Origin: Nitrospira sp. CR1.1
Lineage (GTDB): Bacteria > Nitrospirota > Nitrospiria > Nitrospirales > Nitrospiraceae
Assembly: GCA_014055465.1 (NCBI GenBank)
Contig: WIAF01000001.1
Location: forward strand, 1 to 64,000
Length of the DNA stretch: 64,000 bases
Direction of reading: 5' to 3'
A model generated the notes under the pieces. It saw nothing but the letters and a program-made list of their open reading frames with translations. It did not search any database and was not told where the DNA came from. How positions within the stretch are numbered: position 1 is the stretch's first letter; every line of letters begins with the position of its first letter. Of the stretch, positions 46,997 through 55,167 are shown in pieces. The position numbers and the translations under genes were made by a program.

Positions 46997-48144
46997 GACG
47001 TGCCGGGTCATCGAAGGGCATTCTGCCTTACCAGCACATTACCCAGTTGATCGCCCGTGGCGCCATCAAGTCTGATGCCCCGATCGAAGACCGGCAAATC
47101 CAACCGGCCAGCCTCGACTTGCGGCTGGGGAGAAAAGCCTACCGGCTCATCAGCAGCTTCCTACCGGAATTGTCGGCCATCAGCAGCCGCCTCAACGTCC
47201 TCGACTTTTATCAATCCGATCTCGTGATGTATGAAATGGACCTGACCCAGGGCGCCATTCTGGAAAAGGGCCATGTCTATCTGGTGCCGCTCTTGGAGCA
47301 TCTCGAATTGCCGGCGACGCTCCGTGCCCGCGCCAACCCGAAAAGCACGACGGGACGCTTGGACGTCTTCACCCGTGTCGTCACCGACCTGAACGCCGGC
47401 TTTGATGAGATCCGGGCAGGCTACAAAGGTCCGCTCTACCTGGAAGTGGTCCCCCGGTCATTCGCCATTAAAGTGCGCACCGGTGACTCGCTCAATCAAA
47501 TCCGTTTCGTGCGCGGGGACGCGACGGTATCGGATACGGCCCTCCAGAAATTGCACGCGGCCGATCCACTGCTTTTTCGCAATGCGTCCTCCCCGAAGCC
47601 GCTCCCGCCTAAGGAGTTCCGCACAGAGCGAGGGCTCTTCTTGCGAATTGATCTCACCGGCAGCGCACACGAAGATGCGGTGATCGGGTATCGGGCGAAA
47701 AAAAACAGCCATGTCATCGACCTGGCTAAAATTGGTCACTATGCGGCCCAGGATTTCTGGGAACCGTTAAAACGGCATCGCCATGACAGTCTGCTGTTGG
47801 AGCCGGAAGAGTTTTATATCCTGGCCTCCAAGGAACGGATCCGCGTCCCGTCCGGCTATGCCGCCGAAATGGTGGCGTACGAGGCGGCCTGCGGCGAGCT
47901 ACGCACGCACTATGCGGGATTCTTCGACCCAGGCTTCGGGTATGGCGACGGGACGATGCGCGGCACGCAGGTCGTGCTGGAAGTCCGCCCGCACGATGTG
48001 CCATTCCTCATTCATGATGGGCAAACCTTCTTCAAAGTAGTGTATGATCGAATGCTCACGGTCCCTTCGCAAGTGTATGGAACGGCGCTTGGCTCGTCAT
48101 ACCAACGACAAGCCCTTACCCTCAGCAAACATTTTAAGGCCTGA
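46993..48144 (+). CDS. double-domain 2'-deoxycytidine 5'-triphosphate deaminase
   Basis: A 383-residue protein of the long, two-domain Dcd type. Domain 1 holds DRQIQPASLDLRLGRKAYRL, LELPATLRARANPKSTTGRL and LNQIRFVRGDA. Domain 2 repeats the fold with LEPEEFYILASKERIRVPSG and GAGFGDG-like FFDPGFGYGDGTMRGT. It would convert dCTP to dUTP. Single-domain Dcd proteins are about 190 residues, so this is twice the usual length, a form known from some proteobacteria. The GTG start overlaps the KamA-like stop. Confidence 0.85.
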   Translation: MRRAGSSKGILPYQHITQLIARGAIKSDAPIEDRQIQPASLDLRLGRKAYRLISSFLPELSAISSRLNVLDFYQSDLVMYEMDLTQGAILEKGHVYLVPLLEHLELPATLRARANPKSTTGRLDVFTRVVTDLNAGFDEIRAGYKGPLYLEVVPRSFAIKVRTGDSLNQIRFVRGDATVSDTALQKLHAADPLLFRNASSPKPLPPKEFRTERGLFLRIDLTGSAHEDAVIGYRAKKNSHVIDLAKIGHYAAQDFWEPLKRHRHDSLLLEPEEFYILASKERIRVPSGYAAEMVAYEAACGELRTHYAGFFDPGFGYGDGTMRGTQVVLEVRPHDVPFLIHDGQTFFKVVYDRMLTVPSQVYGTALGSSYQRQALTLSKHFKA

Positions 48145-48146
48145 AC

Positions 48147-48554
48147 ATGGCACCTCCCAGCGACCTCCCAGATCCCTCCACCCGTCCGTCCTGGCCACCC
48201 CCGCATCGCCCGGACGACGAGAGCACAACTGATCGCCAGGCGCACGTCTTCGGGATGATGATCGGCACGGCCTTGATGTTCATCGGCTTCCTGGACGTGT
48301 TTCTCTCCATTAGCGGCGGATTCGAAATTAACGTCGTCCCGCTCTTGATTTACTTCAGCGGCATCGCCGTCTGGTCAAACGCGGTGGTGGAAAACCCGAC
48401 CGTCCGCTATTCCCTGATGGCAGGATCGGTCCTAATCAGTTTGGCCTTTTTTCACTACGGCGAAGTCTTGTTCTGGCATAAGCAGGTGGTGTTCTGGTCC
48501 ACCGTCGCCGTGGTCATGTATTTCATGTTCAAGGACCCCAAACCGACTGCCTGA
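48147..48554 (+). CDS. small membrane protein, unknown function
   Basis: A 135-residue protein with a Pro/Asp-rich cytoplasmic N-terminus and four membrane segments: MMIGTALMFIGFLDVFLSI, NVVPLLIYFSGIAVW, YSLMAGSVLISLAFFHYG and VVFWSTVAVVMYFMF. No family is recognised. It starts 3 nt after the Dcd stop and ends directly before a glycosyltransferase gene, so it belongs to a compact transcription unit. Confidence 0.75.
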   Translation: MAPPSDLPDPSTRPSWPPPHRPDDESTTDRQAHVFGMMIGTALMFIGFLDVFLSISGGFEINVVPLLIYFSGIAVWSNAVVENPTVRYSLMAGSVLISLAFFHYGEVLFWHKQVVFWSTVAVVMYFMFKDPKPTA

Positions 48555-49316
48555 ATGGCCGCAGACGGCCCTGACCAGAACTCCCGACTTCTAACCTCGA
48601 TGACGATTGCCGTCATCATTCCAGTTCTGAACGAAGCCCGTGGCCTCGATCGGACACTTTCCCACACCCATTCCTTGGGGTTTGACGAGTTGATCATCGT
48701 CGATGGTGGAAGTTCTGATGACACCTGTGCCATCGCCCGGTCGTTTGCGGATCGAATAGGTATTCCTCTTGCCCCCTCGGCCGGTTCTATGCGGTTATTG
48801 ACGGCCCCACACGGCCGAGCGCGGCAACTGAATACGGGCGCGGCCGCCAGCGGGCGCGATGTCCTGCTGTTTCTGCATGCGGATACTCGTCTTCCGTCGA
48901 ACGCTCAACAGGCCATCCTCATCGCCCTGTCTAATGAAACCTGCGTCGGCGGGCGATTCGATGTCCGCTTCGACTCCACACGCCTGCCGGCCCGCATTAT
49001 CGGCAGGCTGATGAACCTGCGCTCGCGCTGGAGCGGGATCGCCACCGGGGACCAGGCCATCTTTGTCCGACGCGCAGTTTTCGAGAAGATGGGAGGATTT
49101 GCGGACATCCCTCTGATGGAAGATATCGAATTTACGCGGCGGCTCAAACGAGCCGGACAACTGGCCTCCTTGCCGGATCAGGTTGTGACCGCCTTCCGTC
49201 GATGGGAGCAGCAGGGTCCTCTTCGCACAATTTTGTTGATGTGGACCCTTCGCTTCCTGTACTGGATCGGAGTCAGCCCGCATCGACTTCAACATTTTTA
49301 CAGCATGGTGAGATGA
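48555..49316 (+). CDS. family 2 glycosyltransferase (rSAM/selenodomain-associated transferase 2 type)
   Basis: A 253-residue GT-A protein: VIIPVLNEARGLDRTL, DELIIVDGGSSDDTC, HGRARQLNTGAAASGRDVLL, LFLHADTRLP (DxD-like metal site) and SGIATGDQAIFVRRAVFEKM, ending in a hydrophobic segment ILLMWTLRFLYWIGVSP. This set matches the TIGR04283 pattern. The conserved core starts at the second Met (48600); 48555 adds 15 residues. It is adjacent to a TIGR04282-like gene, the usual pair. The sugar donor and acceptor are unknown. Confidence 0.87.
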   Translation: MAADGPDQNSRLLTSMTIAVIIPVLNEARGLDRTLSHTHSLGFDELIIVDGGSSDDTCAIARSFADRIGIPLAPSAGSMRLLTAPHGRARQLNTGAAASGRDVLLFLHADTRLPSNAQQAILIALSNETCVGGRFDVRFDSTRLPARIIGRLMNLRSRWSGIATGDQAIFVRRAVFEKMGGFADIPLMEDIEFTRRLKRAGQLASLPDQVVTAFRRWEQQGPLRTILLMWTLRFLYWIGVSPHRLQHFYSMVR

Positions 49317-49320
49317 ATCA

Positions 49321-50073
49321 ATGAGCCCCCACCCCCCTGACCGTAAACAGTCCGCGTCGGCAGCCCTGGTGATCTTCGCCAAAGCGCCGGTCCCGGGACA
49401 GGTGAAAACCAGACTCTGCCCTGCCTTGACCGAAGACGAAGCCGCCACGCTGCACGGAAGCTTTGTGCTCGACACCCTGGAACGCACCAAAGCCGCTGCC
49501 GGCACATTCAAGCTCAAGTTCGATCGTTTTCTGGCCTGCGCCCCGTCGAGCGCGCACGTATTTTTCAGAATCATGGAAGCGCGCCATGGGGTGACGCTCC
49601 TGGCTCAGAAAGGCGACGATCTCGGCGCCCGCATGCGGCACAGCTTCGACCAGCTCTTCGCCCGCGGCTATCAGCACATCTGCCTCGTGGGAACCGACGT
49701 CCCGTCGCTGCCGCTCACGCACTATCGCGACGCCTTCGCCTCGCTCGCCCGGCATGATCTGGTCCTGGGGCCTGCCCAGGACGGCGGGTACTACCTGATC
49801 GGTATGACCAGGCCTCACCCTGCCCTGTTCGAAACTATTCCCTGGTCGACAGATCAGGTCCTAGCGCTCACTCAACAGCAAGCTGCCACGGAAGGGCTGA
49901 AGACCGCGCTCCTTCCGCCATGGAACGATATCGACACCCTGGAGGATCTCCAAAGTTTGATCGATGACTGCATGGCGGATAAGAAACGCCCCAAAAAGGA
50001 GCGAGTCTATTCAACCAGAACGGCGGGAACACTGGAGCTGCTCGCAAAGCGCCTGCGCGAACGCCGGACGTAG
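49321..50073 (+). CDS. DUF2064 nucleotidyl/glycosyl-transferase-like protein (rSAM/selenodomain-associated transferase 1 type)
   Basis: A 250-residue protein: LVIFAKAPVPGQVKTRLCPA, QKGDDLGARMRHSFDQLF, ICLVGTDVPSLP and LGPAQDGGYYLIGM are the signature blocks of DUF2064/TIGR04282. It follows the TIGR04283-type transferase by 4 nt, the arrangement these two families commonly share. The C-terminal tail is strongly basic (KKRPKKERVY). The reaction is unknown. Confidence 0.88.
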   Translation: MSPHPPDRKQSASAALVIFAKAPVPGQVKTRLCPALTEDEAATLHGSFVLDTLERTKAAAGTFKLKFDRFLACAPSSAHVFFRIMEARHGVTLLAQKGDDLGARMRHSFDQLFARGYQHICLVGTDVPSLPLTHYRDAFASLARHDLVLGPAQDGGYYLIGMTRPHPALFETIPWSTDQVLALTQQQAATEGLKTALLPPWNDIDTLEDLQSLIDDCMADKKRPKKERVYSTRTAGTLELLAKRLRERRT

Positions 50074-50083
50074 AAGGAGACCT

Positions 50084-50818
50084 ATGTCGAACCCAGTTGC
50101 ACTCATCACCGGCGGAGCCAAAGGCATCGGCCGCGCCATCGCCCTCGACCTTGCCGCGCAACAGTGGTCCATCACCCTGTGTTACCGCACCAGCGCCGCT
50201 GCCGCAGAGGAGACCAGCGCCGCCATCGTGGCACGCGGCGGCCAAGCCCTCGCCCTGCAATGCGATGTGTCCGACCCGGCAGCGTCCAAGCAGTTGGTCG
50301 CACAGGTGGAGGCGAAATGGGGCCGCATCGACGCGTTGATTAACGGCGCCGGCCCTTACCATCGCGTGAACCTTTTTGACGAAACCACAGAAGGGTGGCG
50401 CGAAATGTTCGATGGAAATCTGCACCCGATTTTTTATCTCGGGCAAGCGGTGGCGCCGGGCATGAAAACGCGGAAACATGGACGGATCATCAATTTCAGC
50501 ATGGCCAACGCCGATCAGATGGTGGCCCAGCCGGAGGTGACGGGACATTACATCGCCAAGGCCGGGGTATTGATCCTGACCCGCACCCTGGCAAAGCTGC
50601 TCGCCCCCTATGGCATTACGGTCAACGCGATTTCACCCGGCTTCATCGATTCAGGCAGTGCGCCCCCGGAAGAACTGGCAGGAGTGGTCAAACGGATCCC
50701 GGCGGGATATGTCGGAAGCGTGGAGGACACGGTTGCTGCGGTCAGATTCCTGCTTAGCGAGGACGCGCGTTACGTCAACGGCGCAAATCTGCATCTCAGC
50801 GGCGGATGGGGTATTTAA
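50084..50818 (+). CDS. short-chain dehydrogenase/reductase
   Basis: A 244-residue SDR with cofactor motif ITGGAKGIGRAIALDLA, NAG-type ALINGAGPYHRVN and catalytic YxxxK in GHYIAKAGVL. The catalytic Ser is probably in IINFSMANAD, 17 residues before the Tyr, a somewhat larger gap than the usual 13 or so. The segment LCYRTS at the end of strand 2 favours NADP(H). FabG-like or pteridine-reductase-like activity is possible. An AAGGAG site lies 8 nt before the ATG at 50084. It is the last gene of the plus-strand run and converges on the UbiA fusion. Confidence 0.9.
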   Translation: MSNPVALITGGAKGIGRAIALDLAAQQWSITLCYRTSAAAAEETSAAIVARGGQALALQCDVSDPAASKQLVAQVEAKWGRIDALINGAGPYHRVNLFDETTEGWREMFDGNLHPIFYLGQAVAPGMKTRKHGRIINFSMANADQMVAQPEVTGHYIAKAGVLILTRTLAKLLAPYGITVNAISPGFIDSGSAPPEELAGVVKRIPAGYVGSVEDTVAAVRFLLSEDARYVNGANLHLSGGWGI

Positions 50819-50829
50819 TATGTTCCGAC

Positions 50830-52266
50830 TCACTTGGCGAGGAAAAGAATGGCGCAGATGAGGGCTGCCATGACATAACTTTTCGGATCTTTTACCGCGA
50901 ACACGACCGGGTCATCATCCATTCGATTCCGGTACGCCAGCATCCAGACCCGGCTGATCCAGTACAGCATCACGGGACACACCAGCCACAGCACCTCCGC
51001 CTGGGAATACAGCAGCAACACCTCTTTGCTGCTGATATACAAGGCTAACACCAACACCGCGATCAATCCGCTTGCTGTGCCAATGCTGGAGATATGCTCC
51101 AGATCCGTCACCCAATACCCTCGTCCATGCACTTCCGTTCCCTCTGTCTGGCTCGTGAGACGCAACTCGGTAAACCGTTTGACCAGGGCGAGACTGAGGA
51201 AGAGAAACAACGAAAACGTCAACAACCAATGGGATGGAACCACCTCAGTCGCAGCCCCGCCGCCATACACCCGCACCGTATAGAGCTGAGCCAACACAAT
51301 CACATCCAGCAACACGAACTGCTTCAAGTAAAAGGAATAGGCGGTGGTCATCACGAGGTATCCCGTCAGCACTACGAGAAATACACGGGGCAGCGCGAAG
51401 GCCAATGCGACGCCTACCACGAGGCAGCCCGCAGCCAGGAGTAGTCCGAATGGAATGGACAGGCTGCCGGAGGCAAACGGCCGAGACTTTTTTCGGGGAT
51501 GCCGGCGATCGGAAGCAAGATCCAGGCAATCGTTGACGATATAGACGGCGGAAGCGGAGAGACTGAAGGAGAGGAACGCCAACAAGGCCTGAATCATCAA
51601 TGTACGATTCGTCAGTTGATGGGAAGCGACGACCGGGATAAACACCAACACATTTTTGGCCCATTGATGCACGCGTAAGGCTTTGGCAACCTGCTTCAGC
51701 CATTGCACCGGTTGACTGAAGACCCGGCTGACCGGGGCAAGCGCTTGCGCACGGCTCGCTAAACCGGCAGACGCGTTGACGACGATCGCTTCATTGGCTT
51801 CGGCCCACACCGGCAAGTCCGCTGTGGAGTTTCCTGCATAGGCAAACCGGCGAGATCCATACCGCTCGACCAGGAGCGCCACCTTGCGCGCGCCCTTGAG
51901 ATTGATCGACGCATCACTCCCGAACACCCGCTCCTCGAATAAACCAAGGTGAGCGGCCACGGCCTGCGCAAAACTCACATGACTCGCCGTCGCGAGCACA
52001 AGTTTCCTCCCGAACCGTCTTTCCTCGGTAAGAAATTCGATCAGATCCGGGTGATAGGGCAATGTGGAGACATCCAGCGTCACCCGGCGGGCGATTTCAT
52101 GCTTAAAATGGGCTTTGCCTTTGAGCAACCAGAAGGGAAGCAGGACGATCGAGAGCGGATTCTGCTTGAGAAGCGCCAGCAGTGATTCCCACAACAAATC
52201 GGTCTTGATGAGCGTGCCATCAAGATCGACGCAGAGCGGACTCTTCGCTGAATAATCATCACCCAT
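50830..52266 (-). CDS. HAD phosphatase-UbiA prenyltransferase fusion
   Basis: A 478-residue protein. Residues 1-190 are a HAD domain: CVDLDGTLIKTDLLWESL (nucleophile DxD), LVLATASHVSFAQAVA and FAYAGNSTADLPVW. The rest is a UbiA-type membrane domain with about eight segments and the polyprenyl-diphosphate site YIVNDCLDLASDRRHPRK (NDxxDxxxDR). This resembles decaprenyl-phosphate phosphoribosyltransferase-like fusions, in which the HAD part may remove a phosphate from a sugar moiety transferred by the UbiA part. Substrate is unknown. Confidence 0.88.
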   Translation of the reverse strand: MGDDYSAKSPLCVDLDGTLIKTDLLWESLLALLKQNPLSIVLLPFWLLKGKAHFKHEIARRVTLDVSTLPYHPDLIEFLTEERRFGRKLVLATASHVSFAQAVAAHLGLFEERVFGSDASINLKGARKVALLVERYGSRRFAYAGNSTADLPVWAEANEAIVVNASAGLASRAQALAPVSRVFSQPVQWLKQVAKALRVHQWAKNVLVFIPVVASHQLTNRTLMIQALLAFLSFSLSASAVYIVNDCLDLASDRRHPRKKSRPFASGSLSIPFGLLLAAGCLVVGVALAFALPRVFLVVLTGYLVMTTAYSFYLKQFVLLDVIVLAQLYTVRVYGGGAATEVVPSHWLLTFSLFLFLSLALVKRFTELRLTSQTEGTEVHGRGYWVTDLEHISSIGTASGLIAVLVLALYISSKEVLLLYSQAEVLWLVCPVMLYWISRVWMLAYRNRMDDDPVVFAVKDPKSYVMAALICAILFLAK

Positions 52267-52347
52267 GCGTGATGCAGAGGATCCTATCGGCCAGGAAGCG
52301 GTCTCGCAAGAATTTATAGGAAACGCATCGACTCACGCGGCTCATCC

Positions 52348-52375
52348 CCCAACAGACAAGGCGTCTTCTGTTGGG
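52348..52375 (-). terminator. hairpin after the grxD-bolA unit
   Basis: CCCAACAGA (52348-52356) and TCTGTTGGG (52367-52375) form a perfect 9-bp stem with a 10-nt loop between the grxD stop and the UbiA start. No T-run follows, so it is a modest terminator candidate. Confidence 0.4.
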
Positions 52376-52436
52376 AGAGAACCGGAAGAACGCCGGCGAG
52401 GAGCCATCAACGTGGGGAATCGAACTGCACCACCGC

Positions 52437-52766
52437 CTAAGACTCGGCGCCGAAGGCCTTCTTCAGCAACGGCATCACCTCGCCCTTCGCTTCCATCGGG
52501 TCCAGGATATCCGTGTCGCCGTAAAACTGCCCGTCGATGAACACCTTTGGCAGGGTCGGCCAATTCGTCAGCTTGGTCAATGCCTCGCGTTTGGCCGGCT
52601 GAGACAAGACATCGATGAGTTCATAGGGATACCCATACTTCTCAAAAAAGTGCATCGTCTCCCTGGTGAACCCGCACATGGGCATGGATTTGGTACCCTT
52701 GCCGTAGATCAAAATCTTGTTGGAGGTGATTTCTCGTTGAATTTCTTCTTCAATCGGGTCAGCCAT
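52437..52766 (-). CDS. grxD: monothiol glutaredoxin (Grx4/GrxD type) with CGFT active site
   Basis: A 109-residue protein: ILIYGKGTKSMPMCGFTRET has the monothiol site, CGFT here rather than the usual CGFS. NWPTLPKVFIDGQFYGDTDI carries the TP loop and GG-like glutathione contact. The family binds a bridging 2Fe-2S cluster and pairs with BolA; a bolA gene lies 13 nt upstream in the same operon, which supports this role. Confidence 0.93.
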   Translation of the reverse strand: MADPIEEEIQREITSNKILIYGKGTKSMPMCGFTRETMHFFEKYGYPYELIDVLSQPAKREALTKLTNWPTLPKVFIDGQFYGDTDILDPMEAKGEVMPLLKKAFGAES

Positions 52767-52779
52767 CTGGTCCCCCTTA

Positions 52780-53022
52780 TTATTTCACTTCATCCGGTGT
52801 CGTGGCCGTAATCTCCAACGCATGGATACGCCCGTCTTTCATCGGACCGGCTAGTGCCTGATACACCATGCGATGCCGGTCCAGGAGATTTTTCCCGGCA
52901 AAACCCGTCGAGGTCACTCGCACGATCAAATGGTCCTGCGTGCCGGTCTTGTCGATCACGGTGACGGCGGCATCGGGAAACACTTGACGGATATAGGTAG
53001 TCACGGCTTCAGCGGTAATCAT
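52780..53022 (-). CDS. bolA: BolA family protein
   Basis: An 80-residue protein with the BolA helix-turn pattern: DHLIVRVTSTGFAGKNLLDR, then HRMVYQALAGPMKDGRIHAL. Invariant His in DRHRMVY fits cluster binding with the glutaredoxin. Directly upstream of grxD, so the pair very likely forms a Grx-BolA heterodimer in iron or Fe-S handling. Confidence 0.93.
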   Translation of the reverse strand: MITAEAVTTYIRQVFPDAAVTVIDKTGTQDHLIVRVTSTGFAGKNLLDRHRMVYQALAGPMKDGRIHALEITATTPDEVK

Positions 53023-53491
53023 CTGGAGGCAGAATAACGCATCCGGGAAGCCGAAGGCAATCTGACCGGCTGCTGGCCGTTCGTTGGAAATGCGTCCAGC
53101 CCCCCACAGATGGCAATTTCACCGGCAGGCCGGAGGAATGGGGTTCATTGTTATCGTCGGAGACAAGGCCACGGCCGAAAAGATTTGGGGACCGGCTATG
53201 GGCGGCGAGTACGTCGTGACTCCGCAGCATCTCAGGGGTGGCCAAAATTGACACTTCTCCGGCAATCCTCCGGCTACATAACGCCCCTCGCGCGAATGGG
53301 GCGGATACCAGGCGGCCTTCTGCTCCAGCAAACCTATCATTCTTCATCCACATTCATACCTTCCGACATGAGAGCGTACCGGTGGTGCATTTCACCAGGG
53401 CTGGTGGATCCCAACCACCAGCCCTGTCGTCCCTCTCCGGATGGTAATCGCTAACAGGCTGAAATATGGCGATTCTTTCACATCTGCTTCG
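53023..53491. other. intergenic region between bolA and the signalling operon
   Basis: Frames here (for example 53009-53353 minus and 53110-53454 plus) overlap each other and show no family resemblance. I see no RNA gene or repeat. The right end contains the sigma-54 promoter match described separately. Confidence 0.35.
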
Positions 53492-53507
53492 AGGCACACC
53501 TGTTGCT
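53492..53507 (+). promoter_or_regulatory. sigma-54 (RpoN) promoter, -24/-12 type, for the redox-signalling operon
   Basis: AGGCACACCTGTTGCT matches the sigma-54 consensus TGGCACRNNNNTTGCW at every defined position except the first. The GG and GC dinucleotides are separated by the required 10 bp. It lies 61 nt upstream of the receiver gene, and the start codon is preceded by AAGGAGGAG. An AAA+ enhancer-binding protein would be needed; none is in the window. Confidence 0.7.
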
Positions 53508-53568
53508 GTACCGCATGATCAAGCAGCGAACAGAATCGGAACCTTGACACACCACCAAGGAGGAGATC

Positions 53569-54003
53569 ATGGGAGAATTCAAATCGGGATTTTTCATGAG
53601 TGACACCGCTTGCAATGGCCGCGTGCTCGTCGTGGATGATGAACCGGACATTCGCAAAGTCGTCCGGATGACGCTGCAGAAAGCCGGGTACGAGGTCATC
53701 GAAGCGGAGAACGGAGAAAAGGCCATTGAAGCGATCAATACCGGAGAAAACCGGCTGCTGCTGGACGTGTTGATCTGTGACATCCGTATGCCGAAAATCA
53801 ATGGCGTTGAAGCCATTGCCTACTTCCAGCAGGAATGGCCGCGCGTCCCGATTGTTGTCCTGACGGGTTTTCCCGACACCGACATGGCCACGTCTTTCCT
53901 GCGCAGCGGCGTGGTCGATTACCTGGTGAAACCGGTGGAAGGGGAAAAACTTCGCACCGCCGTGGCCAGGGCGATGGAGCAACGGGAACTGGCGCAACTT
54001 TAA
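53569..54003 (+). CDS. single-domain response regulator (receiver only)
   Basis: A 144-residue protein: VLVVDDEPDIRKVVRMTL gives the acidic pocket, Asp71 in LICDIRMPKINGVEA is the phosphorylation site, VVLTGFPD the switch Thr and YLVKPVEG (Lys121) the conserved lysine. No output domain follows, so it would act by protein interaction or as a relay intermediate. It heads a unit with two histidine kinases and a haem protein. The start at 53569 has AAGGAGGAG; a Met at residue 10 is also possible. Confidence 0.93.
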   Translation: MGEFKSGFFMSDTACNGRVLVVDDEPDIRKVVRMTLQKAGYEVIEAENGEKAIEAINTGENRLLLDVLICDIRMPKINGVEAIAYFQQEWPRVPIVVLTGFPDTDMATSFLRSGVVDYLVKPVEGEKLRTAVARAMEQRELAQL

Positions 54004-54117
54004 CGAGGGGCTGTTGCCACATTCGTCTCCACCACTCTCGTCGGGGAGGGCTGAGCACCTCCCCGACGGCGACGTGCCGCTACACATGGATGTTCCCGGT
54101 TCCACCCGGAGTAAGGC

Positions 54118-55167
54118 ATGACACCCAACAGCACAAGGATTGCCATCATCGGCGCAGGAAGAGGCGGGACCGCGCTGCTGGAACTCCTCCATCAAATTCC
54201 CGAGGTGGAGATCGTGGGTATTGCGGACAAGGACCCGGCCGCTCCCGGACTCCAACGAGCGCGCGACTTGAATGTGCCGGTAGAGGAACACATTCCCGAT
54301 CTCATCAGGAGTCATGGCATTAATCTCATTATGGACGTGACCGGGGATGTGGCCATGGCGCCGTTCATTCTGGCCATGAAACGTCCCGGCGCCGAAGTGT
54401 TGAGCGGCCCCACCACGCGGTTGTTATGGAAACTCGTTCAACACCAGTCAAAACTGGAAGCTGAACTGTTTCAGGCCGATAAACTGGCCGGGCTGGGCTC
54501 CTTTGCCGCCGGTATTGCGCATGACATCAACAACCCGCTGCAGCTCATCCTCGGTCTTGCGGAAAATCTGACGGACGAGCAGGATTTGACCGTCGTGCAC
54601 GAACAGGCGCGCGACATCACCGAGGCCGTGAAACGCACCAGCGCCATCTGCCGCGACCTGACCCGGTACGCAAGACGCAACGGGACGGGCGAGGATGTCA
54701 GGGTCAATCTCAACACCAAATTGGACGAAGCGCTGAGAATCGCCCGCTATGCCGTGACACTGCAGGATATTACGGTCGTGAAACGGTATGCCGAAGACGC
54801 ATCAGTCCTGGGAAACCCCGACGAACTGCTCCATGTGTTCGTCAACCTCATTACCAACGCCGTGCAAGCCATTCAGCACCGCGGGACATTGACGCTCCAG
54901 ACGCGCGTCGGACCGGACGGACAAGTCAGCGCGTCGGTGAGCGACACGGGGTGCGGGATTCCGAAGGAGGTCTTCTCGAAAATCTTTGAGCCGCTGTACA
55001 CCACGAAACCCCCCGGGAAAGGCACGGGGCTGGGATTGTACAATGTGATGTCGGTGATTTCGAAAATGGAAGGGCACGTGTGCGTCGAAAGCGACGTTGG
55101 TGTCGGCACCACCTTCCGAATCGAATTTCCACAAGTGCAACCGACGACATCATGCGCGCCCCTATGA
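54118..55167 (+). CDS. cytoplasmic histidine kinase with N-terminal Rossmann NAD(P)-binding-like domain
   Basis: A 349-residue soluble protein without membrane segments. Residues 1-110 look like a dinucleotide-binding fold: IAIIGAGRGGTALLELLHQI (GxGxxG), VEIVGIADKDPAAPG (acidic residue at the end of strand 2, favouring NAD), then INLIMDVTGDVAMAPFILAM and EVLSGPTTRLLWKL, as in the dehydrogenase NAD_binding_3 type. The kinase core follows: LAGLGSFAAGIAHDINNPLQ with His135, N box LLHVFVNLITNAVQAI, G1 VSDTGCGIP, F box and G2 GKGTGLGLYNVM. It lacks any PAS or GAF. The natural reading is a kinase that senses a nucleotide redox state, which is inference. Its stop overlaps the next start. Confidence 0.88.
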   Translation: MTPNSTRIAIIGAGRGGTALLELLHQIPEVEIVGIADKDPAAPGLQRARDLNVPVEEHIPDLIRSHGINLIMDVTGDVAMAPFILAMKRPGAEVLSGPTTRLLWKLVQHQSKLEAELFQADKLAGLGSFAAGIAHDINNPLQLILGLAENLTDEQDLTVVHEQARDITEAVKRTSAICRDLTRYARRNGTGEDVRVNLNTKLDEALRIARYAVTLQDITVVKRYAEDASVLGNPDELLHVFVNLITNAVQAIQHRGTLTLQTRVGPDGQVSASVSDTGCGIPKEVFSKIFEPLYTTKPPGKGTGLGLYNVMSVISKMEGHVCVESDVGVGTTFRIEFPQVQPTTSCAPL

